Below are positions 50,201-62,150 of a stretch of 64,000 nucleotides of DNA, one piece after another (the first letter of the stretch is position 1; each line of letters begins with the position of its first letter). The notes below the pieces were generated by a model that worked only from the letters and a program-made list of their open reading frames with translations, did no database searches and was not told the origin of the DNA. Source of the stretch: Halictus rubicundus (taxonomy: Eukaryota > Arthropoda > Insecta > Hymenoptera > Halictidae); assembly GCF_050948215.1 (NCBI RefSeq), contig NC_135150.1, positions 22,299,943 through 22,363,942 of the forward strand. Reading direction: 5' to 3'. Both the position numbers and the translations under genes were made by a program.

Positions 50201-53200
50201 TAATATTTTAACCGTTGTGTGGGCAGCCAAAACGTGTACATAATTTAAAAATTTTAATATTTAAAAGAATGGACGGCGGTTTTGTAATATTTTTTAAAGA
50301 ACGTTAAATAGTTGTTGAAAGAAATGTAGTAAATGGATACCTGGTAGCCTACACAAGGATTGAATCTTGATTTTGTTGTTATTTGATAGAATCATTTTTT
50401 AATTGGCTTTGTAAACATAAACAACCTGCTTGTATTAGAAATTTCTACCTGTTAGAAAATTGTTAGGTGAACAAATTAATTCATGATCCACAGAATTAAT
50501 TTATCCTAAACTCAAACTTTTTGCAGGCCGTATTGAAATTTATTAATTACTTGTAAGATAAAATGGAATAAATACATAGGGAAACCAAGAAAATTATTTT
50601 GGAGAGTAGAATGTATGCTAACTATTTTCAAATAAACAACAGATTCAAGAAAAAAAGAGCTAAAAATTAATTTATACACCTATTATATTGATTAGAACCC
50701 TAATATACAAAAATTCTCATTTTATTCTTATGGAAAAATGCGTTGGTAAATTTAGTGCTTCATAGTAATAATTACTTAAAATTCTATTTTTTAAATATAT
50801 TTTTGAACTCCTTAATCGTCCATAAATTAAGCATAGAAAGTATTAGCAAACATTAGCTGATTAACTAAACCTTTGCATAATTTTTAATCTTTTATCCCAG
50901 GGTTAAGAATCCAGGCTAATAAAATCAATAAATTAATTTTACAAATACACAGACTTTACAAAATATTAGTTTACGAGTTACTACGATTGCCACCATAGGT
51001 ATTTGGATAACAGGTTAAGGATAACATCACATCCTCTAAAAATTCTATGGTCTCGGATATCTTCGAAAAATGAGACATACTTTGAACAGAATACTTTGAA
51101 AAACAAAAGACAACTATGTATTTTGATCTTTCGTAAAAGACCTTTATTTGCTAAGCATATGATAGTAGTAATGTTAGTATCTGTCAGTGATTGCTATGAA
51201 AGTCTTACCAGCAATGACAGTGCCCCCAGCCGCAGACTTGCTATACTGAACCTCGAGGTACTTAGCCAAAAAGGTAATGTAAGACGACGCGCCTAACACG
51301 TAGAACACCCCGCTCAGGTTGTTGAACGTTAACAGCCAGTTTGTCAACAATCTTTTCATCGCTGTCGGAAATTCCCGTATAGTTGGAATGTATTCGGTCT
51401 CGAGTGACTTCCGCGGCTCCATCGGCGGCATGTACTGCTCTTGCGCGGTTAGGTGTAACTTTAATGGTATACTACCATCCTACAGCATACAGAAAACAGC
51501 TTGTACAATTGCATCACAGAAACTCTAATGATTTTAGCTTCAAGTTTATTTGTCACCGCGAACGCGATGACTTTCGTCACTTGTTTCCTTTTGTCCCTCG
51601 TTACCAGCGAGAAATGGAAGGTAATTACCAGACTTCGAATTTTATGCATTTATTCCAAAAATGAGTAGATGCAGTCGGAAAAGGTAAAAACGATTAAAAA
51701 CAGTATAAAATAAAATATTGCACGAAGATTCTAGAACTACTTCAGTTTATATGATATCTTTGTGTGAAAAGATTTTATACAGAGTGTGCCAAAAATGTTG
51801 TAGCTCCTTGAAAAGGGTGATTCCTGAGCTCATTTGAATTAACTTTTTCCTTTGCAAAAATCTTCTCCACGGCTTTGTTAAGGAGATATTGACGAAAAAC
51901 AAGGACCAATCAGAGAACGGTTACAGCAGGTGGATTCCGATTAGGCGATACGACCCGCTGAGCGTGACATTGGCATTAGTTCAGCCGGAATCCGCCTGCT
52001 ATAACTCAGCTCTGATTTGTCCCCTATTATCGTCAATAACTCTTTTACAAAGCAAAGAAAAAAATTATTATAATAACCTCAGGAATCACCCTTTTCAAGG
52101 AAGTACAACATTTTTGGGACACCCTGCATATGTATAAATAATACGTAAAATAGTTTCATAAATAATAAAGAAAAGGAAAGAATTTCTTTTGTTGACTAGA
52201 AATTTCCTTATAGAAAAAATAAAATAAACATAGACATTAATATTTGTTTATATACACGTTTCCGTATGTTTAAACGAAATAACACGAATGGATAAAGATT
52301 TATGATCGATTACTGCTCAACCTTTTATGAGAGAATATTTGTATTGAATAATCGAAGCGATTCCCATTATAATTGATTTTATTAGAATGCCTTTAGTAGA
52401 ATAAGTTTGCACAACAAAAACTGAAATTATTTAAACATATTCTTTTATGATAATTTTGTAGTTTCTCAGACCTTTTATGAATGAAAATAATAGAGGAATA
52501 TTCTACAAGATTTTAATTTTTTGATGTTAATATCAATAGAACATCTTGCTCTCACCAGCTTGGCAGTGTCAATTGCAGCAGTGGTCTTTGGTTTCGGCAG
52601 ATCTCGAGGGAACATGGCGATTAAAATCGAGAACATGCCCATCGTGGCACCAAGGATAATCCAGCCTAGCCACCAAGCGCCCAACCATCTTGGATCGTTT
52701 TTCGTGATCACAGGATGCAAACTGGGATCAATGTACAGGCTGAGGCAACCGTAGCCCAGTAAAAATCCTATGGCTGGGCCAACTGTTCGAAGAGCGAATG
52801 TAAAACCTGCGAAATATTTGAATACGAATCATAATACAATCCTCTGCATACACGTTTTATTGTTAAGTGTTAATATTAAAATATAGAACACTGTACAAAA
52901 TATACTGTGAGTACTGAAGCCAGAAAATGATTCTCAAACAACAGAATTTAGTTTGATTAAATATTATGAAATATTCTGTCTCGTGATAAAATGATACTAG
53001 CATAAAAATATCAAAATTAAATTAATAATTATATTAATGTGAAGGAAAATGTATAAATGAAATTATTTTTATAGAATGTGAAAAAATATAAAAATGTACT
53101 GCAGAGGAACATGTATAAATGAAGCTACTTTGATAAAATGTAAAATGAATGTTTGTAACTATGACTGTAAAATCTTTTACTTAAAGCGTAATAAGTATAC

Positions 53201-56200
53201 TAATGTTATTTGTATATTAATGTCGTATATTAGACTACTTTTGAACGATAAATAAAAAATTTGAATTTTCTGCATATACTTTTTCAATTTGATGTGTCTG
53301 TTGCAATGTGTACTCTAGCATATCAATATTTACGCCAATAAATGCAATTTCATTCACATTCCTTGCATGTGACATCAGCCGCTTATCCTAGAGCGTGATG
53401 GAAAGAAAAAATGAAAATCAGATATCTACAATTATTGATAAGATAGAAGTTATTTTTGAGAACAAAGGTATTTATACATTATAACGACAATTGAATCCGA
53501 TAAAAATCTGTTATGTGTACATATTGCTACATGTGTACTTCATATCGACATCTTCAAAATCCTTTCAGTCATTGACTTTGATGAATAAAAGCACGATGAT
53601 TAAAGAGACAAAACGCTTTGGATACTGTTGCGCTTATGTGTACCGTACGAAAATTAATCTGATCAACTGAAAACTATGGAGTCATTATTTTTATCAGGCG
53701 CGGTCGACGCGGTCACAAGAAAATAGTAGCCCTTCACGATCTATGTCACAGCACGGGTTGGGTACTTTCTATTTGGGTACTTTTCAAATTCTGTTCTTAT
53801 GGCGATTTTTGTGGTAATGCGTGTCAGCCTCCAATCGAACGTGCCGAATAATTACCTAAAAGCATGGGAGTATTTTTCTTCTCAGTATTATCGTCCAAAT
53901 ACGTCTGTCCAAGGCCGTAATATAGAGTGGTGCCAATTCCGAGGATGAATTGCGAGAGGAAGACCAGAAGCCGCGGAAGAATGCTGACGTCGAGCATGCT
54001 CTCCTCGTCGCAGAGCTGCGGTTTGACGACTCGTGGACAAATCGCCAGGTCCTCGGGGATCGTGGTGGTATTTAGTAATGTCCGATCGAGGTGTTCCTTC
54101 GTCAAGGCCATCGCGTCCCTTCCGGGCCCGAACAAGAAATGTGGAAGCGCGAGAACGAGGCAAGAGAACGCGCTGAGACCGACGCCGATCGCGATCCATC
54201 TTGGACGATGTCCCGAGCCGCCGTAATAGGTCAGTATCAATGACAAAATCTGCGAGATCTCGTTGCCAGACAGAATCAGTCCTGAAAACACAATTCATAT
54301 TGCTATATCAGGGTACAGTACCCTAACAAAAGACCTCTCCTAATACGAGACCCATGCTTATCTTCAACACAGAACGCTTAAGTGTATTATAGCAATGTAA
54401 TTTTACTCCGTAATAAATGTTGATTTACTCCAAATTAACCCTTTTGCAAATCAAATTCACCCTTTCACAGATTAAATTCACCTTTTTTGTAAATCTTGGG
54501 TATAAAACTTCCTCGAGCCTTTCTTCGGATTTTGGAAAATTTTCAATTTTTTTAAACACATTTTCCTAATCCGAAAAACTCGGTAGAATGGTACTACCCT
54601 ATAACCACAGTTGCGGTAGGAGTTAGGTATGAAGAAAGGTCTATCGAATGATATGTAGAAAGATCTACTTGATTTAGGGGCACCTTTGACCCCCCACCCT
54701 TATCTGACTATACCCTTTGCAAAGTTTGTGATCCGGAAGTCAAATTCTTGCATTACAGGGTAGCGTTTCTCTTCGAGGGGTCGGCTCGAGCGCACCTCGA
54801 CAAAGTAAGAGAATAGATATAGTGAGCGAATGGGAGATAGATGCAGTCCGTCGAGCATGGAGGTTTGTCAGTTCAAGGGGCTGCCGTGAGCATAAACACT
54901 AAACGCATAATAAACAAATTTGAATTCAGTAATGTTCGTCTTACCTCTTCAAATACGGTGCCAGTGGGTTGTTGAGATTCTTCCGATTAAAATGAGTACG
55001 AACACGATGTAAATCGATCTATTTTTTTAGATGTCATACATAGTAATCTTAAGCTACGTCCACATTGAAGCTATAACGAGCAACTTTTAGTTGACGTTGC
55101 ATGTATCTTGAAAAAATCGCCGCTTTTGTCCAATGAAAGAAAAAGGAGGCACAAACGGCGACGAAAAGTTGCTCGATGTTGCTTCAGTGTGGACGTAGCT
55201 TTACGCGTGCCCTTAATCTTGTTATTTACCTCAATTTCTATAAAAATAGTCCCATTTACGTTGTATTTGGACTCTTTTTAATCGGAAGAATCTCAACAAT
55301 CGACTGGCAGTACGTTTGAAGAGGTAAGACGAAAATGACTGAATTTGACATTTTCAAATAATACATATATACGAAGCAATATAATCAACAAAATTTATTA
55401 GGAGAGTTATTCCTAAAACACACAGCTAAATAATCATTAACCTAATATACAGAAAGCGATATGATTAATAAGATTAATTTAAAAAAAAAAACAAAAAGCG
55501 AAAGAATTTACACAATCCTAATACAAAGAATGAAACAAATGTGTGTGCCAGATGTGCCATTGCTTCTTTATCGTCGATGGGAACGCGGTGATGTAACATT
55601 TGACAGAATAAAAAGCAGGACAATCCGGTAAGATCGAAGTGTCCTTTGCAGCTAAAAAAATCGCATCATTTAATGCCGATATCGAATTACAATGAACCAA
55701 TGCAGATACATCGATCGATCAGCGAACGCAATAACATCGGCCACGTAAAACCGCGAACGCCGGATTGTATCGATTTCTCACGCGACTGCTATAGCGCGTA
55801 ATTAACGTTTTAGAAGATTGCGTGTACAGGCGAATAATATATCAGCATACGCAACATCCGCGTATTATTTAATGGTAAACAATCGAGCGCCGATCGATCT
55901 CTTGCTCGCGGAACCGTTCCAAGAATTCCAAGTTTTCATCAAACGGAATGACAACAAAGGAATTTGTGTTTTCAAGTAAACTGTGATGACACGATATCGC
56001 GCGACATTAGCAAATATTCCGTGAAAACAGCTTAAAGAATAACATCCAATTTTGATTTCTTATTGTTGATTATCATGTTGTATCTTTTTTTTTACCCCAT
56101 AATAACGGGAAAAATGTACACGTGCCGATGAAAAAAAATCGACGCATATCAATTGTTTACATTTATAATTATCTTTTATTGCGTCTATATCACTTTTGCA

Positions 56201-59200
56201 GCGTGTCATTTTAATTGATTAAGGCTTTTATTTTCATAAAATTTTCTTGAACAAACATTATTAGTGATATCTTCAAATGAACGTTCTAGAAATTCTATTT
56301 TGAAATTGTGCTTCGGGAGGATAAAAAGAAAATTTTGTAGCAAATACTATTCTCATATACTGAAATAGTTAATGTCACGTTCAAGAACATACTTTTGAAG
56401 AAATTGGATATAAAATTCATTTTTATTCGCTGTACTCGTAAATGTACTTGTAAATGTACAATAAAAATTAATGCAGTTATTATTCAATTTTTAATCTCAC
56501 AGATCTCTTAACATGGAAATTAATGTTTCTTTAATCAGTCAAATAAAATAAAATCTCTGTCGAAACTCAGAATCCGACCATAATTTGTGACACGTTTCTT
56601 TAATCTTGTTCTAAAATTGTGTTGCATATTTCAGTGTCAAACCTTGTTTTTTTATTCAACCCTACGGACATATCTGTGACAGTCTTCCTGATTGAAATGA
56701 CTGCAAACACAATGCAACCTGGATCATATTTAGTTGTATAGTCCACGATACGATACAACCTCGATTATCCGAATTCATTAATAATACAACAGGTACATTT
56801 TACAGTTGCTCGTACAGTGCCAGATACTGTACAATAGATCTATATTGATTTGTACAATGAATCATGTTTTACATAGATCGCTTTACGATAATAGAGAATT
56901 CGTCGCCAGTTCGGATAATCGAGGTTCCACTAAATCGTCAATTACACAAGCAACTATACTCCAAAGTATGTCGAGTGTGGACTCATTTTAATCAGAAAAA
57001 TGTCACGGATATGTTGGCATAAGTTTCCTAAAGAAATCATGCAAAAACAAAAAGTTCGAGTTAGTAAAATTGAATTGTCCCATCAATATACATACCCTAA
57101 TTCCATATCATACTTCTCGTCGAATATTTTCGGAAATTGTGAAGAAAAATTTGAATAAGGGAATAGCCTAGTAGTGTCAAGATCCGCGATCTATAGATCC
57201 CGTTACGTTTGCTCGTGAAAGGGGGTCGAACGCGAGACCCGCGACATCGCGAAAAGTATTTCGTGTACGTACCCTTGGCGTATATTGTGACTAACAATAA
57301 ACTCGTATAAATGCATATCCGTGTGTCTTCGCAATGCGTGTTCAGCGCTCGTTGCTCTAACGACAGATTTCTCACTTCTATGATTGCGACACACTACTTA
57401 CCTACTAGACGAACGCACACCGACACGCGATTATCTTTGCTCGGGGCCGACCATGCACGGTGCACGCGTGTTGCGAATACAAGCGCGAGCGCTTCAATGC
57501 GTGTACACTGTGCAGCGACGTTTGACTACCGGGTTTCGACGTTACTTTTCGCGAAAATACAACGACACCGACCGAAACTCGACACTTTTCAACGGGATCC
57601 ATCGATCAGATTCGCACCGTATCAGTCTCGATTGTTCGAATAATTTTAATCCAGAAGATGGTATCTTACAGTCGATATTATAAGAACACTTCGAGAGCTT
57701 ATAGATACGTTTACAATATAGCAGTTAGTTGGAAATGTATTACAAAAAGAAAATATATTATGTAATTACAATTTTATGTATTTTGTTGTATGACTTCACT
57801 TGCTAAATAAACCGCTTGGTTTGAGGCAATAATAAATAAATAAATAATTAGTGGTAGTTTTGTCGATATGGCTCTTCTGTAAGCGTTGCTGAAAACAATT
57901 CGTTGAAGTCATGTCACTAATATTTTTAAACCTGTTTAATTTCGTTCTGGGAAATACACTTGCATGTACAATTTGTTTATTAATAAATTTATAATTTATA
58001 ATGTATGTGCCATGTTTGCCATGGAATTTTGATACACACAGAACTTGAAGACTGAAATTTAAACATGTGCAAATATAGATTAACGATTTATATTTATTAA
58101 TCAATGTCAATTGTGTGTTAGTTTAATGAGCGTTTGTATTAATAACTGTTATTCTTGGTATCGCGGTCTTTTTTATTGCGTTATGATAAATTGTGTAATA
58201 AAAAGAGTTTTAATATAGATTTTATTGTGTAATAGAAAGAATTCTCACAAACAAAATTACATATGTCAACAATAGCTTGGGTGATTAACACTAACGTACG
58301 TTATACTAGCATCATTATGAGTGGTATCTTTATTAGTTTTCTATAATACGTACATATAGGTCATTTTGTATAGATGTGAATTCTCAAAAACAAACATATC
58401 TACACTACAAGATAAAGGTATTGAGAAATAGATAAATTATATAAGAATTTATCTTTTTAATCTGATTAATGTATCCGTCACACTGGAAGCAAAATAATTT
58501 ACTTTACAACTGCGTTATACGAGTCCCTTTTGTTAGCGTAGATTTCTTCGCATTTGAAATAAAAAGTTAAGAGTTTTCTGCTTTGAAGCCTCGAAAGTGC
58601 AATAAAGTTTAATAAAACTATGATTTTTAATAAACAATTTTATGAATCTTCCATTCTGATGTCTTTACATAAATTTGTATGTGCTCGTGTAAACATAATT
58701 ACCTAACGTTTGCACTCTATTAATACTCGCATCTACATATTGGTTTATAACGAGTGCACTCGTACGTTGTAAAGAAATAACAATTGCTTTTACTTTAGCA
58801 GATGTACTGTTATAAGGATACGTATAAAGTGAAAACGTATTTGTAGATTTTAGACATCTTGGAATATCTTAAAACGAGGGCGAAATGAAAAATGGAAAAA
58901 TTCTAAAAAATATCCAATAATAATTCTAAAAAATATCGACAAATTTTTATGACCCGACGCAGGTTCAATTTGAAAATTGAACTACACGGGTAAGGGGTGA
59001 ATTGGAGTATTTAAAAAAATACATACCCGTTGTGCGACTAGGTATTTTGAACCTCTTTTCCAACGTGGTGAGGGTGACAACGATGTAAATGAAAGCCATC
59101 GCCTGTACGGTGCCGAGAAGGCCGTACACAGCGATGAAATTTCTCGAGGTGGCACGATCTCGCAGCCATCGGGGATAAATCCCGCAAATTCCACAATCTT

Positions 59201-59207
59201 TGGTCAT
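47049..59207 (-). CDS. Gene 3: divergent Oatp74D-like organic anion transporter, about 700 aa, 7 coding exons
   Basis: Minus-strand coding exons are 59207-59027, 54281-53856, 52806-52556, 51479-51209, 50098-49903, 48593-47989 and 47221-47049, totalling 2103 bases in one closed frame. It has 12 membrane segments, SGHRPRW at 83-89 (the usual R is S), the signature PRWLGAWWLGW at 241-251, and a Kazal-like loop with SPVCHEA and FFSACHAGCR. A DSTCLIWEESCGTRGNCW loop precedes TM12. The order and several splice phases match gene 2, indicating an old tandem duplication. The central region (KYLEVQYSKSAA) is clearly diverged from gene 2 (KYIETQYKQSAS). Plasma-membrane import of organic anions is likely; ecdysteroid transport cannot be assumed. 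The N-terminus is shorter than in gene 2, and an upstream exon is possible. Confidence 0.87.
47547..47760. repeat. TACAGTG-family MITE, copy 4 (gene 3 intron 6)
   Basis: The cleanest copy, about 214 bp. TACAGTGAACTCTCGATATA at the left and TATATAGAGAAATCACTGTA at the right, with TA at both edges and the GGGGTATACCCCGCGGTAGT core. No open frame of note. Confidence 0.85.
47989..48593 (-). CDS. Gene 3 coding exon 6
   Basis: Acceptor TTTCAG|GATGAA; donor GCGG|GTAAGT, phase 1. Encodes the cysteine-rich Kazal-like loop, TM10-TM11 and the cysteine loop before TM12. Gene 2 splits this region over three exons. Confidence 0.89.
48740..49066. repeat. Composite foldback MITE, copy B (gene 3 intron 5)
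   Basis: Same outer arms and inner CAGTAGAACCTCGATTATCC segment as copy A. It shares TTTCACGTGTAAACAATCTA and the ACAGGTAAATA right-hand block. The inner right repeat is eroded (TTCTATTATCCGAAC). Confidence 0.7.
49090..49120. repeat. Solo end of the composite foldback family
   Basis: GTAGAGCCTCGATTATCCGAAC lies just right of copy B, without a matching partner nearby. It is a truncated insertion or part of a rearranged copy. Confidence 0.4.
49903..50098 (-). CDS. Gene 3 coding exon 5
   Basis: Acceptor TGTCAAG|GTCCT; donor ATGCA|GTGAGT, phase 2. Encodes TM8-TM9 with VISRFKPGPRPLLAWN and LGCADVDV. Confidence 0.87.
51209..51479 (-). CDS. Gene 3 coding exon 4
   Basis: Encodes the central cytoplasmic loop and TM7. 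The acceptor is uncertain. GCTGTAG|GATGG at 51479 has the better pyrimidine tract. GAGCAG|TACATG (exon start 51434) is also phase 0, drops 15 residues, and gives a loop length nearer gene 2. Donor GCTG|GTAAGA, phase 1. Confidence 0.72.
51778..52130. repeat. Full-length foldback MITE in gene 3 intron 3
   Basis: About 350 bp, inverted-repetitive almost throughout. The left side AAAATGTTGTAGCTCCTTGA and AAAGGGTGATTCCTGAG is mirrored by CTCAGGAATCACCCTTTTCA and ACAACATTTTTGGGACACCC. The inner parts (CAGGTGGATTCCG, CGGAATCCGCCTG) also pair. The ends belong to the CAGGGTGTCCC type. Confidence 0.85.
52556..52806 (-). CDS. Gene 3 coding exon 3
   Basis: Acceptor TTCGCAG|GTTTTA; donor AAGCTG|GTGAGA, phase 0. 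Encodes TM5, the signature DPRWLGAWWLGW and TM6. Confidence 0.88.
53856..54281 (-). CDS. Gene 3 coding exon 2
   Basis: Acceptor TTTTCAG|GACTG; donor TTTTAG|GTAATT, phase 1. Encodes TM2-TM4 with YYGGSGHRPRW, LPHFLFGPGRDA and QTYLDDNTEKKNTP. Gene 2 carries an intron after the HRPRW region that is absent here. Confidence 0.88.
54930..55360. repeat. Foldback element hosting a nested MITE (gene 3 intron 1)
   Basis: Outer arms of about 90 bp: the left has CGTCTTACCTCTTCAAA and TTGTTGAGATTCTTCCGATT; the right has AATCGGAAGAATCTCAACAA and TTTGAAGAGGTAAGACG. The centre is occupied by a separate MITE at 55052-55200. Confidence 0.85.
55052..55200. repeat. Nested PIF/Harbinger-like MITE
   Basis: 149 bp starting AGCTACGTCCACATTGAAGC and ending GCTTCAGTGTGGACGTAGCT, flanked by perfect TTA direct repeats at 55049-55051 and 55201-55203. 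A 3-bp TTA duplication is typical of PIF/Harbinger elements. The interior is complementary (GAGCAACTTTTAGTTG / GAAAAGTTGCTC). Confidence 0.8.
56665..57017. repeat. Composite foldback MITE, copy C (gene 3 intron 1)
   Basis: The left outer arm GTGACAGTCTTCCTGATTGA and the right arm TTTTAATCAGAAAAATGTCA pair. The inner pair ACCTCGATTATCCGAATTC and AGTTCGGATAATCGAGGT is intact. The middle is diverged from copies A and B. Confidence 0.75.
59027..59207 (-). CDS. Gene 3 coding exon 1
   Basis: Encodes MTKDCGICGIYPRWL, then TM1 (YGLLGTVQAMAFIYIVVTL) and KRFKIPSRTT. Donor ACGG|GTATGT, phase 1. A possible acceptor (TAGTACAG|TTGG) lies just upstream of the ATG, so the 5' UTR may be spliced. Confidence 0.83.
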
Positions 59208-61968
59208 CCCTCCAACTGTACTACAGAATTTACGTACTTGTTACTTTACATGTCCCAGGCAATTCATAATTGTTGCTATTTTCGCAAAATTATCACTATC
59301 TTTATACACAACAAAAATATTCTCCCTCGATCGTAACAAACCGGAGTAAAATAGCAATTTATCTCCATTTCTTAACACGTCCAACAAGTTGAAAATAATA
59401 TGACAATATTTTTAAATTCTAACAATTTTTCATTTCACTATACCTGTATTTTCATACTGTATTTTTATCATAAATGCATAAAATCCGCAGTATAATTATC
59501 ACTGATTATAGATCACCTCTGACAATGAGTTGTATCATGTACAACTTGCAAGTTTAACTGTCATGTCAAACACAGATTTCGATACAGCTCAAATAAATAA
59601 AAAGCTAAGGAGTCTGCGATTATGTCAATTAGATTAACTTCTTTCTGCGATATTTCTTCGCGCAGTGTCGTAGAATTCTATTGGGACAGCCAAAACTTTT
59701 ATCCACCGTCTCCTTTTAATATAAATTGTCATCGTTTTGCTAATAGCATAAACAATTCAGCAATCTGCTTAATGCAATATTTCTAGAAATCGACACCTCT
59801 TTTTCAAACACGTAAAAATTATTATCATGAGCGTCTAACAATTTCTCCTACGGAGTACCGTCGATTTGTTTGTTGAAAAAAGAACCACCGTACAGAGATT
59901 AAATTATCTAATTCCAGTCTGACAGTAGGAGATAAATGAAGCGAATAGAAATGTTTGTTGATAAGCCTACAATGAGTTTTCTTGTGTTCTGGGGTATCAT
60001 AATCAGTTATAGATCTTATACGCAAGCGGTTAAGTAATTATTACACAGGGACATAATTTCTGTACAAGAATAAAAATTCTGATTTATTGATGCACATAAA
60101 TTCGTGATTTTTTTCGAGAAATTAAGACGTCACTGAATAGTGTACATCGAATGTACATTATTTTTCTTCGAAATAATCAAAATTATTTCTCCCGCTAAGA
60201 TCACTTCGTTAACGACTGATTTTGGATAAGAATTCACTGAAATGAATTCCAAATAACAACTCCCACGTGATGAAAAAACAAGGATATCCAAGGATATCCA
60301 TCAATTTGAACGATGTATTGTTTCCAGGGAAAATGTATAGACTAAAAGCAGTTAGATAAGAGGCTCACAAGACGTATCCAATCATCGACAGTTTATCTGA
60401 TTAATTCAGATACCGTCGATGCATGGATTATTGTGTTTAACAGTGAGATTACTAAACGGGCCCTGCGCGGAACTTTGATCGTTAGGAATTAACCGATTTA
60501 ATAGAAACTGAAACGATTCGGGCCGCTTGAAACACGAACGCGAACGCAACAAACAAAAGCAAATGATCGCGCGGTTTTTTCCACCCTCCTTCGAAACTAA
60601 ATTCTAAGCATCCACGAGTGACTTTCTTTTCTTTTTTTTTCTTCTCAAAACGAAAGCGTCAGAGATTCGCGATACTCGCGCAAATTTGCCGCAGAAGACG
60701 AATTAAGTGGTTCGGAAAATCTGGTTCGAACATGACACGAAAGAAACGGTTTCATTTCGCGTAATTCCCGTGAAGTAAGCAGTCGAACACGGCCAGTGTA
60801 ATGGATTTATTTACGAATGGTCACGAACGTAATTGTCGTGTGCACCACGGGCACCTGAGATGATTACGCAATTGCAATTTAACGGGGTATAGATTTCGTT
60901 GTGACGTTCGGAGACTGCATTAATACGGAGTTCCAGTCGATTGTTACTTCCGCCACGTCGTGTTACAAGAAGCACTCTAAGAATTGCGGACCTAAGCATA
61001 AGCTTCGCGATAAGCTTTCTCAACCGAGAAAAGTCGGCTTTTGGCTACCAGTAACCAGCGAGAGGCATTTCTCCGCGCAAATTTTTCTTTTTTACACAAC
61101 CAATTTCATAATTAAACTTAAATCGCCCGAAACTCTGCTACCAAAAATTGGTAGCTCTAGTAAAATCAATCTCCAGCAATTTTCATTTTTCTAAATGGAA
61201 AACAAAGGGATGAAAAATGCTCTTGTAAAAATGTTACAAACTTTTGGGACATTTATAAAATATTATTAACAATTGTCGTCGAAACTGCAACTCTTTTGCA
61301 CTGAAAATCGACGATTGCAACCACTCTCTCTCTCTCTTAGTAGTAAGCACTGTATAACTATTTTTATAGCGTTATTGTTTTATCTATAACAGGATACGTA
61401 AATGCCGGAACGTACAAATTAAGCCTAACTTTTATAATCTATTGAGTAAGAACATTACGATATAAACTTACAATGCAAACTTGCTACTTCAACAATCTAT
61501 CATTTCACTTGCAATGTATATTCTGTTAGCAACCACATATGATAATAAAATTGAATAGTTCCAAAAACTTAGGATAAAACGATTAGCATTCCACCCGTAC
61601 CGAAATCGAAACGAAAATGCACCAAATAAGCTATTAATACAAAAAAATAACACCATTAAAATGCATCTCACTCGTATAAAAATTACAACGAAAATGAGCT
61701 AATTAAGGTGTTAATACCAAAGGTAATGTCATTAACATTTTGCAGTTTTATTCGTAGAAAGAATCTAAAAATCAATAATTTGTTCAAGCTATGCTGGAAT
61801 AATTGTGGGATTAACGTGTACTACTTCTTGTGTGGTTCTTGAGGCGATGTCGCGATGAAAATAGGCGATTCGAAGAGGAGATGACGTTTGGAGAAAAAAA
61901 ATATGCGGTGGAGTCTGTGTGTCGTCGTCGGTGTAAGGTAAAACACGCGAGAATTCCATTGGTCTCAC

Positions 61969-62150
61969 CTTGACGTTAGGCCACGTGCTTCTGCATGGAC
62001 TTAGGAAGGACTTCCAGGTCGCGAGTCCTTTTTGGATCGCGATCCTTTGAGTCTCCCCCTGGCTCTCGTGACCTCCCTCGCAGAAACTCAAAAACCACTA
62101 AGCGCCTATGAGCGCGCTCTAGTTTACGTGAATATACGCGAGATAACTGA
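61969..62150 (-). promoter_or_regulatory. Candidate noncoding first exon / promoter of gene 3
   Basis: On the minus strand a GC-rich, CpG-bearing stretch ends in a strong donor, CAAG|GTGAGA, at 61969/61968. It could splice to the acceptor just upstream of the gene 3 ATG (TAGTACAG|TTGG at 59213). The distance and strand are right, but no transcript evidence is visible in sequence alone, so this is a guess. Confidence 0.2.
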
